This document shows positions 1-8,016 of a stretch of 64,000 bases of DNA, one piece after another. The stretch comes from Curtobacterium pusillum (GTDB lineage Bacteria; Actinomycetota; Actinomycetes; Actinomycetales; Microbacteriaceae), in contig NZ_VDZH01000003.1 of NCBI RefSeq assembly GCF_007673235.1, positions 469,168 through 533,167 on the forward strand. Direction: 5' to 3'. The stretch's first letter is position 1. Every line of letters starts with the position of its first letter. The notes under the pieces were generated by a model. It had not been told where the DNA came from. It did not search any database and saw only the letters and a list, made by a program, of their open reading frames with translations. Both the position numbers and the translations under genes were made by a program.

Positions 1-61
1 GCCACCCAGCGGATTCCCGATCACGCCGAGTGTGATCGACGCACGAACCGGGAGGAACACC

Positions 62-1186
62 GTGCACACGACCCCTCGACCACACCGCACCTGGGCGGCC
101 CTCGGAGCGGCCGCCGTCACCGCACTCGTGCTGACGGCGTGCACGGACGACGGGGCACGGACGCTGCGGGGCACCGCGTCCGCGTCCACGGTCCCGACGG
201 CCCCGGCAGCCGGGGTCCTCGCGCCGGGCGGTGAGACCTCCGACATCGCCACCGGCCTCGACGCCCCGTGGTCGGTGGTCCGCACGGGCGACGGGGTCGA
301 CGCCCTGGTCAGCGAACGCGACTCGGCGAAGGTGCTCGAGCTGACCGCGCCGGGGAAGACACGGGAGGTCGGCACGGTCGCGGGCGTCACCGGAGGCGGC
401 GAGGGCGGACTGCTCGGGCTGGCGATGCACGACGGCGACCTGTTCGTGTACTCCACCGCCGAGGACGGCAACCGCATCCAGCGCTACGACCTCACCGGCA
501 GCGCGGGGTCCTACGCGCTCGGCGACGCGACGACGATCATCGACGGGTTGCCGTCCAACAGCTTCCACAACGGCGGCCGCATCGCGTTCGGCCCGGACGG
601 CATGCTCTACGCGAGCGTCGGCGACGCCGGCACGGGGTCGGACGCACAGGACCGCGACTCGCTCGCCGGCAAGATCCTCCGGCTCACCCCGGACGGCGAC
701 GTCCCCGGCGCGAACCCGTTCCCCGGATCCCCGGTGTGGAGCCTGGGACACCGGAACGTGCAGGGCATGGGCTGGACCGCGGACGGCACGATGTTCGCGT
801 CCGAGTTCGGGCAGGACACCTGGGACGAGTTGAACGTCATCGAGCAGGGCAAGGACTACGGCTGGCCCGAGGTCGAGGGCAAGGGCGGCGAGGACCAGGG
901 GTTCGTGGACCCAGTGCAGCAGTGGTCCACCGACGACGCATCGCCGAGCGGCCTCGCGGTCATCGGTGACACGGTGTTCGTGGCGAACCTGCGCGGCGAG
1001 GTCGTCCGGGCGATCCCGGCGTCGTCACCCGCGGAGTCCGCCGAGTACTTCACGGGGGACTTCGGCCGCATCCGGACCGTGCTGGAGGGGCCGGAGGGGT
1101 CGCTCTGGTTCGTCACGAACAACACCGACGGCCGCGGCGACCCCGCCGAGGGCGACGACCGGATCGTGTCGGTGCCGCTCGCCTGA
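62..1186 (+). CDS. PQQ-dependent sugar dehydrogenase-type lipoprotein
   Basis: Predicted extracytoplasmic sugar (glucose/sorbosone-type) dehydrogenase of the six-bladed beta-propeller, PQQ-binding class, 374 residues. The GTG start at 62 is chosen because GGAGGAAC lies 5-12 bp upstream; an in-frame codon at 32 would bypass this site. The N-terminus is a lipoprotein signal with lipobox LTAC, modified Cys27, so the enzyme should be anchored outside the membrane. Family motifs are visible: HNGGRIAFGPDG near residue 169, GHRNVQGM near 229, then EFGQDTWDELN and GKDYGWP. It stands alone, and a short inverted repeat (CGATCAC/GTGATCG, 18-38) lies just upstream. The exact sugar substrate and use of PQQ are inferred from the family. 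Confidence 0.88.
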   Translation: MHTTPRPHRTWAALGAAAVTALVLTACTDDGARTLRGTASASTVPTAPAAGVLAPGGETSDIATGLDAPWSVVRTGDGVDALVSERDSAKVLELTAPGKTREVGTVAGVTGGGEGGLLGLAMHDGDLFVYSTAEDGNRIQRYDLTGSAGSYALGDATTIIDGLPSNSFHNGGRIAFGPDGMLYASVGDAGTGSDAQDRDSLAGKILRLTPDGDVPGANPFPGSPVWSLGHRNVQGMGWTADGTMFASEFGQDTWDELNVIEQGKDYGWPEVEGKGGEDQGFVDPVQQWSTDDASPSGLAVIGDTVFVANLRGEVVRAIPASSPAESAEYFTGDFGRIRTVLEGPEGSLWFVTNNTDGRGDPAEGDDRIVSVPLA

Positions 1187-1254
1187 CCAGACCTCCGCTG
1201 GCAGGTACGGACGGCCCCTCCTTCGCTGCGGCCGGTCGCCGTACCGTGGAGGAC

Positions 1255-2169
1255 ATGGACACGAGAGACGAAGTCCGCGACTTCCTCCGCACCCGCCGGG
1301 AGCGCGTCACGCCGGAGCAGGTCGGTCTGCCCGACTTCGGCGGCGCCCGGCGCGTGAAGGGCCTCCGCCGCGAGGAGCTCGCCCTCGTCGCGGGCATGAG
1401 CGTCGACTACTACATCCGGCTCGAGCGGGGGAACCTCACCGGGGTGTCCGAGAGCGTGCTCGAGTCGCTGTCCCGTGCCCTCCGCCTCGACGACGCCGAG
1501 CACGCCCACCTGTTCGACCTCGCCCGTGCGCAGAACGCCTCGGCGACGACGCGGCGGCGGACCCCCACTTCGAAGGTCCGGCCGAACGTGCAACGGGTGC
1601 TCGACTCGATGACCGCACCCGCCTGGGTGCGGAACGGCCGTTCGGACTTCCTCGCCGGCAACGCCCTCGCCCGCGCGCTCTACGCACCGCTCTTCCTCGA
1701 ACCGTCCGGGACACCGAACACCGCACGCTTCGCCTTCCTCGACCCCCGCGGCCGGGAGTACTGGCGCGACTGGGACGGCGTGACCGGTGACATGGTCGCC
1801 GTGCTCCGTGCCGAGGCCGCCCGATCGCCGTACGACAAGGGCCTCACCGACCTCATCGGGGAGCTCTCGACCCGCAGCGAGGAGTTCCGGCAGCGCTGGG
1901 CCGCGCACGACGTGATGCGGCACCGCACCGGCACGAAGCTGCTCCACCACCCGGAGGTCGGCGACCTCGACCTCACCTACGAGACGATGGAACTGGTCAC
2001 CGACACGGGGCTGACGCTCATCGTCTACGGCGCCGAGCCCGGCTCCCCGTCCGAGGAACGCCTGCAGCTGCTCGCCAACCTCACCGCGACCGAGGCGGCG
2101 AGCGCCGCGGAGGCGTCCACCGCCGAAGCCGCGGGTTCCGCTGCCGTGACCACCGCGGAGGACGCATGA
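1255..2169 (+). CDS. XRE-family regulator with MmyB-like ligand domain
   Basis: DNA-binding regulator of 304 residues. The N-terminal helix-turn-helix (about residues 25-75) carries the family pattern RRVKGLRREELALVAGMS followed by YYIRLERG. The rest is the MmyB-type PAS-like ligand domain that follows such HTH regions in actinobacteria; known relatives bind a hydrophobic ligand and often regulate an adjacent transporter or oxidoreductase. An Ala/Glu-rich tail ends the protein. ATG 1255 is chosen over GTG 1246, since GGAGGA directly precedes it although the spacing is short. The stop overlaps the next small gene by ATGA, and that gene overlaps an MFS transporter by GTGA. The regulator therefore probably controls this efflux-type transporter in one operon. 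Confidence 0.88.
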   Translation: MDTRDEVRDFLRTRRERVTPEQVGLPDFGGARRVKGLRREELALVAGMSVDYYIRLERGNLTGVSESVLESLSRALRLDDAEHAHLFDLARAQNASATTRRRTPTSKVRPNVQRVLDSMTAPAWVRNGRSDFLAGNALARALYAPLFLEPSGTPNTARFAFLDPRGREYWRDWDGVTGDMVAVLRAEAARSPYDKGLTDLIGELSTRSEEFRQRWAAHDVMRHRTGTKLLHHPEVGDLDLTYETMELVTDTGLTLIVYGAEPGSPSEERLQLLANLTATEAASAAEASTAEAAGSAAVTTAEDA

Positions 2170-2372
2170 GCGAGACCGACTCGATCCGCACCGCCCGCCC
2201 GGCGGAACCGCTCTCGTTCTTCGGACGGATCAGGTTCCGCCTGCACGCCGAACGCGAGATCGACGAACTCACCCGCGACCACGCCCGTGAGGACCGCATC
2301 CGCGCCGAGGCAGCCGTCCGCCTGGCCCCGGGGCCGTGGCACCTCGGCGAGCTCTTCCGGCGCCGTCCGTGA
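2166..2372 (+). CDS. Small hypothetical protein between regulator and MFS gene
   Basis: A 68-residue charged protein with no membrane segment; I do not recognise a family. Support comes from architecture. Its ATG overlaps the stop of the MmyB-type regulator (ATGA) and its stop overlaps the GTG of the MFS gene (GTGA at 2369-2372), the usual sign of translational coupling, and codon use is GC3-rich like its neighbours. Its middle part, with pattern HAEREIDELTRDHAREDRIRAEAA, looks helical and possibly coiled-coil. It could be a regulator accessory or simply a coupling peptide for the transporter. Confidence 0.6.
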   Translation: MSETDSIRTARPAEPLSFFGRIRFRLHAEREIDELTRDHAREDRIRAEAAVRLAPGPWHLGELFRRRP

Positions 2373-3559
2373 GCGACCGCACGGGGATGACGCCCGCGCG
2401 GACCCTGCTCTTCGCGATCGCCGGGGGCGCGGCGGTCGGCAACCTGTACTGGGCACAACCGCTGCTCGACGAGATCGCGTCGTCGCTCGGGACCTCCGCA
2501 GCGGTCGCCGGGCTGCTCGTCACGCTGACCCAGGTCGGGTACGCGCTCGGCATCCTCCTCGTGGTGCCGCTCGGCGACGTCCTCGACCGGCGCAGGCTGG
2601 TCCCCGGGGTGCTCGTCGCGTCCGCGGTCACGCTGCTGTTCGCCGCCGTCGCGCCGTCGTTCGCCGTGCTCCTGGTGGCACTCGCACTCGTCGGTCTCAC
2701 CACCGTCGCGGGCCAGCTCCTCATCCCGCTCGCCGGCGACCTCGCCGATCCCGCGTCCCGCGGGCGGGTGGTGGGGACCATCGCGTCGGGCGTCCTCACG
2801 GGCATCCTGGTCTCGCGGACGGTGAGCGGGCTCGTCGCGGACGCGTTCGGCTGGCGGACGATCTACGTGGTCGCCGCCGTCGCCGCCCTGGTCTTCGCCG
2901 TGCTGCTCCGACGGGCGATCCCCGAGCTGGACCGACGCGATCGCGTGCGGTACCCGGCGCTCATCGCCTCGGTGTTCCGTGCCGTCGCCGCGCACCGCTC
3001 CGTGCGCGTGACCCTCGTCATCAGCTCGGCGGTGTTCGCCGTCTTCACGATGTTCTGGACGGCGTTGACGTTCCTGCTCAGCGCGGAGCCGTTCGGGTAC
3101 TCGACGAGTGCGATCGGGCTCGTCGGTCTGGCTGGGCTCGCCGGAGCGGTCGCAGCGCAGCGGGTCGGTCGGCTCCACGACCGCGGGGTCTCGGTGCCGG
3201 TGACCGGCGCGACGATCGCCCTCGTGCTCGTCTCGCTCGTGGTCGCCGGGCTCGGGTCGCGGTCGATCGTGGTGGTCCTCGTCGCCGTCGTACTGCTGGA
3301 CGTCGGTGTGCAGGCGACGAACGTCCTCAACCAGACGCGGCTCTTCGCGATCGACCCGGCAGCGCGGAGCCGCCTCAACACCGCGTTCGTCACCGGGAAC
3401 TTCGTCGGCGGAGCGATCGGGTCCGCACTCGCCTCGGTCCTGTGGAACGCCGGCGGGTGGACCGCGGTCACCGTGGGCGGCGCGGTGCTGGTCGGGTTCG
3501 CGCTGACGGTCTGGGCGGTCCACCGCCGACGTGGCTTGGTGGTGCGCACCGCGCACTGA
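2369..3559 (+). CDS. MFS transporter (DHA1/YnfM-like)
   Basis: Twelve-helix major facilitator of 396 residues. It opens with the hydrophobic segment LLFAIAGGAAVGNLYWAQPLL, typical of DHA1 drug:H+ antiporters related to YnfM and arabinose-efflux permeases. A motif-A-like loop (LGDVLDRRRLVPG) lies between TM2 and TM3. The GTG at 2369 is chosen because it overlaps the preceding stop (GTGA); the reading frame continues upstream but without a ribosome site. It is the third gene of an operon led by the MmyB-type regulator. Export of a small hydrophobic compound is inferred; substrate unknown. Confidence 0.85.
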   Translation: MSDRTGMTPARTLLFAIAGGAAVGNLYWAQPLLDEIASSLGTSAAVAGLLVTLTQVGYALGILLVVPLGDVLDRRRLVPGVLVASAVTLLFAAVAPSFAVLLVALALVGLTTVAGQLLIPLAGDLADPASRGRVVGTIASGVLTGILVSRTVSGLVADAFGWRTIYVVAAVAALVFAVLLRRAIPELDRRDRVRYPALIASVFRAVAAHRSVRVTLVISSAVFAVFTMFWTALTFLLSAEPFGYSTSAIGLVGLAGLAGAVAAQRVGRLHDRGVSVPVTGATIALVLVSLVVAGLGSRSIVVVLVAVVLLDVGVQATNVLNQTRLFAIDPAARSRLNTAFVTGNFVGGAIGSALASVLWNAGGWTAVTVGGAVLVGFALTVWAVHRRRGLVVRTAH

Positions 3560-3578
3560 CGCGCGGATGGTGCGATGC

Positions 3579-3624
3579 ACGGACTGGAGGCACGGGGCGG
3601 GCTGGCACCGTGCCTCCAGTCCGT
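3579..3624. repeat. Dispersed palindrome copy 1 (terminator-like)
   Basis: Inverted repeat with 17-bp arms ACGGACTGGAGGCACGG (3579-3595) and CCGTGCCTCCAGTCCGT (3608-3624) around a 12-nt loop. It lies 20 bp past the MFS stop and 7 bp past the stop of the convergent aldo/keto reductase gene, so it fits a bidirectional hairpin terminator. It is one of at least six full copies in this window. There is no U-tract, as is common in high-GC actinobacteria. Confidence 0.85.
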
Positions 3625-3630
3625 CCCGTG

Positions 3631-4647
3631 TCAGCGCCGGCGAGCCGACGCGAGGAGCGTGTGCTGACCGTAGCTGTCGTCATCGGGGTTGATCGTCACG
3701 CCGGGTGCGACGACCTCGTCGACGCGGTCGAGCACCTCGGCGCTCAGGACCCGATCGGCAGCCGGCAGCTGGGACTCCAACTGCTCCATCGTGCGGGGAC
3801 CGATGATCGCGCTCGTGACGCCGGGGTGGGTGATCGCCCACGCCAGTGCCAGCTCGATGAGCGACATGTCCTGCGACTCGGCGAGCAGTGCGAGCTCCTC
3901 GACGACGTCGAGCTTCCGCTGGTTCGCGGGTGTCGACATGTCGAACCGGGCGGCCGGGCGGTGCTTCGCGGTCGGGGTGCCCGGGGCGTCCTTGCGCCAC
4001 CGCCCGCTCAGCCACCCGCCGGCGAGCGGGCTGTACACGAGGGTGCCCATGCCGTACCGCTGGGCGGTGGGGAGCACGTCCTGCTCGATGCCGCGCACGA
4101 GGATCGAGTACGGCGGCTGCTCGGTGCGGAAGCGCTCGAGGCCGCGACGCTCGGAGACCCACTGCGCCTCGACGATCTCGGCCCCGGAGTACGACGACGA
4201 GCCGATGTTCCGGACCTTGCCCTGGCGGACGAGGTCGGTGAGGGCGCCCAGGGTCTCCTCGACGTCCATCGACGGCGAGGGCCGGTGCACCTGGTACAGG
4301 TCGATGTGGTCCGTGCCGAGACGACGGAGGGAGTCCTCGACCTCCCGGATGATCCAGCGGCGCGATCCCCCCGAGCGGTTCGGTCCGTCGCCCATCGGCA
4401 TGAAGAACTTCGTGGCGAGCACGACGTCGTCTCGGCGACCCTTGAGCGCCTTGCCGACGATCTCCTCCGAGACGCCGTCCGAGTAGACGTCGGCGGTGTC
4501 GACGAAGTTGATGCCCGCGTCGAGTGCGCGGTGGATGATCCGGATCGAGTCGTCGACGTCGGCGTTCGCCCACGGGCCGAACATCATCGTGCCCAGCGCG
4601 AGCGGGCTCACCTCGACGCCGGTGCGTCCGAGCTGGCGGTACTCCAT
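3631..4647 (-). CDS. Aldo/keto reductase
   Basis: NADPH-dependent aldo/keto reductase of 338 residues (TIM barrel). The catalytic tetrad is recognisable: Asp and Tyr in DTADVYSDG, Lys in VVLATKF, His in IDLYQVHRP. The start MEYRQLGRTGVEVSPLALG is the classic AKR opening and has AGAGGA 6 bp upstream; the upstream in-frame extension is rejected for lack of this context. It is transcribed away from a carboxymuconolactone-decarboxylase-family gene, so the two may share a regulated intergenic promoter. Physiological aldehyde or ketone substrate unknown. Confidence 0.92.
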   Translation of the reverse strand: MEYRQLGRTGVEVSPLALGTMMFGPWANADVDDSIRIIHRALDAGINFVDTADVYSDGVSEEIVGKALKGRRDDVVLATKFFMPMGDGPNRSGGSRRWIIREVEDSLRRLGTDHIDLYQVHRPSPSMDVEETLGALTDLVRQGKVRNIGSSSYSGAEIVEAQWVSERRGLERFRTEQPPYSILVRGIEQDVLPTAQRYGMGTLVYSPLAGGWLSGRWRKDAPGTPTAKHRPAARFDMSTPANQRKLDVVEELALLAESQDMSLIELALAWAITHPGVTSAIIGPRTMEQLESQLPAADRVLSAEVLDRVDEVVAPGVTINPDDDSYGQHTLLASARRR

Positions 4648-4769
4648 GGTGTCCTCTCCGTGCCGGTCTCGTCCGACCGGCACGGTTGCCACGGTAGGTC
4701 GACGGGCGTGCCGGAAAGGGGTGAGGACCGTACCTCCCTCGCGCCCGGACCCACCCGTAGCGTCGAGGC

Positions 4770-5468
4770 ATGAGCATCACCGAGACCGATCCCGAGTTCG
4801 CCCAGTACTCCGCCGCCTTCGTCGAGGAGACGCTGCGGCACGCATCGCTGGGTGACCACGACCGACTCGTGGTGCAGCTCGGCGCGGTCGTGGCCGTCGG
4901 TGCGCACGGGACGTTCCGGGAGCTGCTCGGCTCGGCGCTCGACGGGCCGGTCACTCCGGTCGAGGCGAAGGAGGTCGTGTACCAGGCGGTCGCCTACGTC
5001 GGGTTCGCGCGTGCTGGGGACTTCCTCGGGATCGTCAACGAGACCCTCACCGCGCGGGGCGTCGAACTGCCCCTGCCCGGTCAGTCGACGAGCACCCCGG
5101 AGGACCGGCTCGAGCGCGGCCGGGAGGTCCAGGGCGCCGTCGTCGGCACCGAGCGCCTCGACGCGATGTACGACAACGCGACGCCGGACACCCTGCACTT
5201 CCAGCGGTTCCTGACCGGCAACTGCTTCGGCGACACCGTGGGTCGCGCGGGCCTCGACCTGCGGACGCGGGAGCTCCTGACGTTCGCGGTGCTCGTCGCG
5301 CTCGGCGGGGCGGACGCCCAGGTGCGCGGGCACGTGGCTGGGAACCTGCAGGTCGGGAACACCCGCGCGGACCTGCTCGACGTGCTCACCGTGCTGGTGC
5401 CCTGGATCGGGTACCCCCGCACGCTCAACGGCCTGGCCGCGGTGAACGAGGGCGCGCCCGCCGCCTGA
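4770..5468 (+). CDS. Carboxymuconolactone decarboxylase family protein, two-domain
   Basis: All-helical protein of 232 residues with two CMD-type repeats (about residues 20-95 and 145-225), each with the RELLTFAVLVALGGADAQVRGH-like helix pattern in the second copy. AhpD-type members use a CxxC pair, but no CxxC is present, so thiol peroxidase activity is unlikely. Related two-domain proteins act as decarboxylases or are co-expressed with aldo/keto reductases. The gene is divergent from the AKR gene at 4647, which suggests a shared stress or catabolic role (inference). Confidence 0.8.
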   Translation: MSITETDPEFAQYSAAFVEETLRHASLGDHDRLVVQLGAVVAVGAHGTFRELLGSALDGPVTPVEAKEVVYQAVAYVGFARAGDFLGIVNETLTARGVELPLPGQSTSTPEDRLERGREVQGAVVGTERLDAMYDNATPDTLHFQRFLTGNCFGDTVGRAGLDLRTRELLTFAVLVALGGADAQVRGHVAGNLQVGNTRADLLDVLTVLVPWIGYPRTLNGLAAVNEGAPAA

Positions 5469-5471
5469 CGG

Positions 5472-5804
5472 TCAGATGGCGAGTTCCACGTCGTGGCCGT
5501 TGACGGTCACGATGATCCGGGGGTTCTGCGCGCCGGTCGCGGTGATGTAGCTCCGGAGCGTGGAGAGCAGCATGTCCTCTCGACGCTCCATCTGCGACAC
5601 CGCGCCCTGGCTGATCCCGAGTTCGTGAGCGATCTCGGCCTGCGTCCGCTTGCCGGCTTCCCGCACCATCGCGAGGCTCATCGCGTGGACGCGGTCCAAC
5701 TCGTCGCCCTCGGCGTCGAGCGCCTCGACGGCCTCCGCCATGCCCGGTCGCCGGAGCAGCCGCTCGAGGCGGTCGTTCCCGCGTACGAAGTCCTTCTCGC
5801 CCAT
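5472..5804 (-). CDS. XRE-family antitoxin of a RelE/HigB-like TA pair
   Basis: 110-residue helix-turn-helix protein; the HTH lies in the C-terminal half (KRTQAEIAHELGISQGAVSQME), followed by a short beta-like tail ending GHDVELAI. The ATG at 5804 overlaps the stop of the toxin gene (ATGA), which fixes the start; an in-frame extension to 5831 is not needed. Order toxin-then-antitoxin is that of HigBA modules. It should neutralise the partner and repress the promoter at about 6111-6139 (family knowledge). Confidence 0.8.
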   Translation of the reverse strand: MGEKDFVRGNDRLERLLRRPGMAEAVEALDAEGDELDRVHAMSLAMVREAGKRTQAEIAHELGISQGAVSQMERREDMLLSTLRSYITATGAQNPRIIVTVNGHDVELAI

Positions 5805-6088
5805 CACGCTTCCTTCGCTTCGTCGACCCATCGGTCGATCAATCGGTCGGCCCGGATGCCCACCGAGTCGTAGAACACGTCGCCCATCGAGGCCTTGTCT
5901 CCCGAGAACAGCGTGACGACCACTCGATCCGCACCCGGCGGGAACCAGCAGATCAGCCGCAGCGCGATTCCTTCGACGTACGGGTGCGAGACCCGCCAGA
6001 CGACGTGCTGCTTCGACTGCCGGACTCGCTTGATCATCGCCGTGTCCTGCACGGGCACCGCGTCCAGATCCGCCAACCGTTTGAGCAT
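5804..6088 (-). CDS. RelE/HigB-like toxin (phage Gp49-type)
   Basis: Small basic protein of 94 residues from ATG 6088. It has the pattern RLxxLxxxPVQDTAMIKRV, then HPYVEGIALRLICWFPPG and VVTLFSGDKASMGDVFYDSVG, resembling phage-derived Gp49/RelE-superfamily toxins, which cleave mRNA at the ribosome. A longer start at 6139 exists, but it falls inside the -35 element of the likely promoter, so the shorter form is preferred. It overlaps the XRE antitoxin by ATGA. No experiment supports toxicity; the call rests on size, pattern and context. Confidence 0.72.
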   Translation of the reverse strand: MLKRLADLDAVPVQDTAMIKRVRQSKQHVVWRVSHPYVEGIALRLICWFPPGADRVVVTLFSGDKASMGDVFYDSVGIRADRLIDRWVDEAKEA

Positions 6089-6110
6089 GAAGGTGAGGAG
6101 CTCGAGCTGT

Positions 6111-6139
6111 AGATTAGTCAGGACTGATATTAGCTGCAA
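6111..6139 (-). promoter_or_regulatory. Probable promoter of the TA module
   Basis: On the minus strand TTGCAG (6139-6134) and TAATCT (6116-6111) are separated by 17 bp in a locally AT-rich stretch, about 23 bp before the toxin ATG at 6088. The palindrome AGCTCGAGCT near 6100-6109 just downstream could be the operator of the XRE antitoxin. Confidence 0.5.
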
Positions 6140-6172
6140 CTGATCACGGTCGCAAGCACAACTGGGTCGCGG

Positions 6173-7144
6173 TCAGGCGATGAGGGGCCGCGCGACGTCG
6201 ACCTCGCCGTACTCGACGAGCCAGCGGACCGCGTCGAGCACCGTCGCCTCGGCCGTGTACGCCGGTTCGTAGCCCAGCAGCCGGCGCGGCTTCTCGGTGC
6301 TGAACACCTGGCTGCGCGACAGGTGCTCCCAGCTGGCACCGGCGTGCTCCGGAGCCGTGCTCTCGCGGAACCGGTCCCACGTGACGGACTCGAGCCGCGC
6401 CTCCTGGCCGAACCACGACGCCGCGAGGTGGGCGTACCCGCGCACCGTGAGCGCTGTCGAGGCCGTGACGAAGAAGTCCTCGCCCGCCGCGGCCTCCCGG
6501 TGCTCGACCGCCAGTTGGAACGCCTGAGCGACGTCGTCGGCGTGCACGTGCGCCATGGTCTCGGCGCCGAGGCCCGGGACCTCGAGCGTCTCGCCGGCGG
6601 CCAGCCTCGACCAGGCCGACGGGTCGAGGTTCCCGAGCGGACCGATCGGCGCCCAGCCCGGACCGCTGATGTGCCCGGGGTGCAGCGAGGTCGTTACGAC
6701 ACCACCGTCGGCGGTCTCACGCTTGAGCATCCGGGTGATGGCGTCCTTCTGGGTACCGTACTCACCGAAGGGCTCGGTGGCGTTCTCCTCAGTGATCGGC
6801 AGGACGTGCGAGACCCCGGCACGCCAGATCGACCCGCAGTGCACCAGGTGCGTGCCGCTCCCGCGGAGGGCGGCGACGAGGGCTTCGGCGGACGACAGGG
6901 TGAAGCAGACGAGGTCGACGACGGCGTCTGCTCGGAGTCCGGCGATGCGGGCACCGAACGTGCCGTCGCGGTCCTCCTGCTCGCGGTCCGCGGTAACCCG
7001 CTCGACCTGGGCCCACTCGGGGGAGTCGGCGTAGGCGGAGCGGGTCCCGCGGCTCACGGCGATGACCTCGTGCCCGGCGCGGACGAGGCGGGGGACGAGG
7101 AACGTGCCGATGTGGCCGGTGGCTCCGATGACGACGATACGCAT
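6173..7144 (-). CDS. NAD-dependent epimerase/dehydratase family protein
   Basis: Extended short-chain dehydrogenase of 323 residues with an N-terminal Rossmann motif VVIGATGHIGTFLV. The middle has HCGSIWRAG and a later Tyr-xxx-Lys candidate (YGTQKDA), the expected catalytic pair. ATG 7144 is taken as start with GGTGAG 6 bp upstream; GTG 7153 is an alternative. It probably modifies or epimerises a sugar or small carbonyl compound, but substrate cannot be told. It lies head-to-tail with the SDR gene upstream at 7194, with about 50 bp between. Confidence 0.82.
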   Translation of the reverse strand: MRIVVIGATGHIGTFLVPRLVRAGHEVIAVSRGTRSAYADSPEWAQVERVTADREQEDRDGTFGARIAGLRADAVVDLVCFTLSSAEALVAALRGSGTHLVHCGSIWRAGVSHVLPITEENATEPFGEYGTQKDAITRMLKRETADGGVVTTSLHPGHISGPGWAPIGPLGNLDPSAWSRLAAGETLEVPGLGAETMAHVHADDVAQAFQLAVEHREAAAGEDFFVTASTALTVRGYAHLAASWFGQEARLESVTWDRFRESTAPEHAGASWEHLSRSQVFSTEKPRRLLGYEPAYTAEATVLDAVRWLVEYGEVDVARPLIA

Positions 7145-7193
7145 GCCGCTCACCGTAGGCGCACCGGGCCGGGTGTCGAGCAGGAACGGGCTG

Positions 7194-7925
7194 CTAGGCG
7201 ACGACGGCGCGCATGGCAGCCTCGGTCGCGGCCGCGAGCTCCTCGGCCGGCCGGGCCAGCAGCCCTTTCACGAAGCGGGAGTCCTCGTCGGCCAGGACCT
7301 CGAACACACCGGCGGCGACGCCGTCGAGGGCCTGGGCAACGACGTCCTCCGGACGGGACTTCGGCACGTCGAAGCGGGCACCCATCGCGGTGTCGACCAT
7401 GCCGACGATGAGCCCGGTGACCGAGGTGCCCTGCGCGGCCAGTTCGACCCGGAGGCCGTTGGTCGCGGACCACGCGGCTGCCTTCGACGCGGCGTAGACG
7501 GTGGGGATCGGGGTCCACGCGGCGAGTGACAGCACGTTCAGCACGGCCCCACCACCGTTCGCGGCGAGGACCGGCGCGAACGCAGCGGACATCCGGATGG
7601 TGCCGAAGGTGTTCGTCGCGAAGACCTGCTCGAGCGACTCGTCCGACGGCGCTGCGATCGAGCCGTCCGTGGCGGGCGCGATGCCGGCGTTGTTCACGAG
7701 GAGGTCGACGTCGGAAGCCGTCTCGGCTGCCGCAGTGATCGACGACGGATCGGTGAGGTCGAGGACGAGCGGCTGCACGCGGTCATCCTCCCACTGCCGT
7801 GGGGAACGGGCAGCGGCGTACACCCGGCGTGCGCCGCGCTCGAGTGCCTGCCGGACGAACTCCGTCCCGAGGCCCCCGTTCGCGCCGGTGACGAGCACGG
7901 TTCGGTTCTCGAGCTGGTTGGACAT
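7194..7925 (-). CDS. SDR family oxidoreductase
   Basis: Classical short-chain dehydrogenase, 243 residues: cofactor motif TGANGGLGTE near residue 14, NNAG near 87, catalytic Ser in VLSLAAW and Tyr/Lys in YAASKAA. ATG 7925 has AGGAGTGATC directly upstream, so an in-frame extension across the operator region to 7997 is rejected. The gene diverges from a TetR regulator at 8017, and two matching inverted repeats lie between them. It is therefore probably repressed by that TetR and induced by its own substrate (inference). Confidence 0.9.
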   Translation of the reverse strand: MSNQLENRTVLVTGANGGLGTEFVRQALERGARRVYAAARSPRQWEDDRVQPLVLDLTDPSSITAAAETASDVDLLVNNAGIAPATDGSIAAPSDESLEQVFATNTFGTIRMSAAFAPVLAANGGGAVLNVLSLAAWTPIPTVYAASKAAAWSATNGLRVELAAQGTSVTGLIVGMVDTAMGARFDVPKSRPEDVVAQALDGVAAGVFEVLADEDSRFVKGLLARPAEELAAATEAAMRAVVA

Positions 7926-7955
7926 GATCACTCCTGCGGTTAGACTGACGGAAAC

Positions 7956-7997
7956 GGGGAAGGTCCCCGGATCATTATGTGGGGAGTGTCCCCACAT
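7956..7997. promoter_or_regulatory. Twin TetR operators between SDR and TetR genes
   Basis: Two inverted repeats share the core GGGGA-N3-TCCCC: the smaller at 7956-7968, and a longer perfect one with 9-bp arms ATGTGGGGA (7977-7985) and TCCCCACAT (7989-7997). Their centres are 25 bp apart. The position between the divergent SDR and TetR genes and the matched cores support binding of the TetR protein at both sites. Confidence 0.75.
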
Positions 7998-8016
7998 CCG
8001 TCAAGCCAGGAGTTGC

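Noticed and set aside
2287..4773. Very long plus-strand open frame across the MFS and AKR genes
   Set aside because: Arg/Ala/Gly-rich shadow frame in high-GC DNA. The MFS gene and the antisense AKR gene explain the coding potential.
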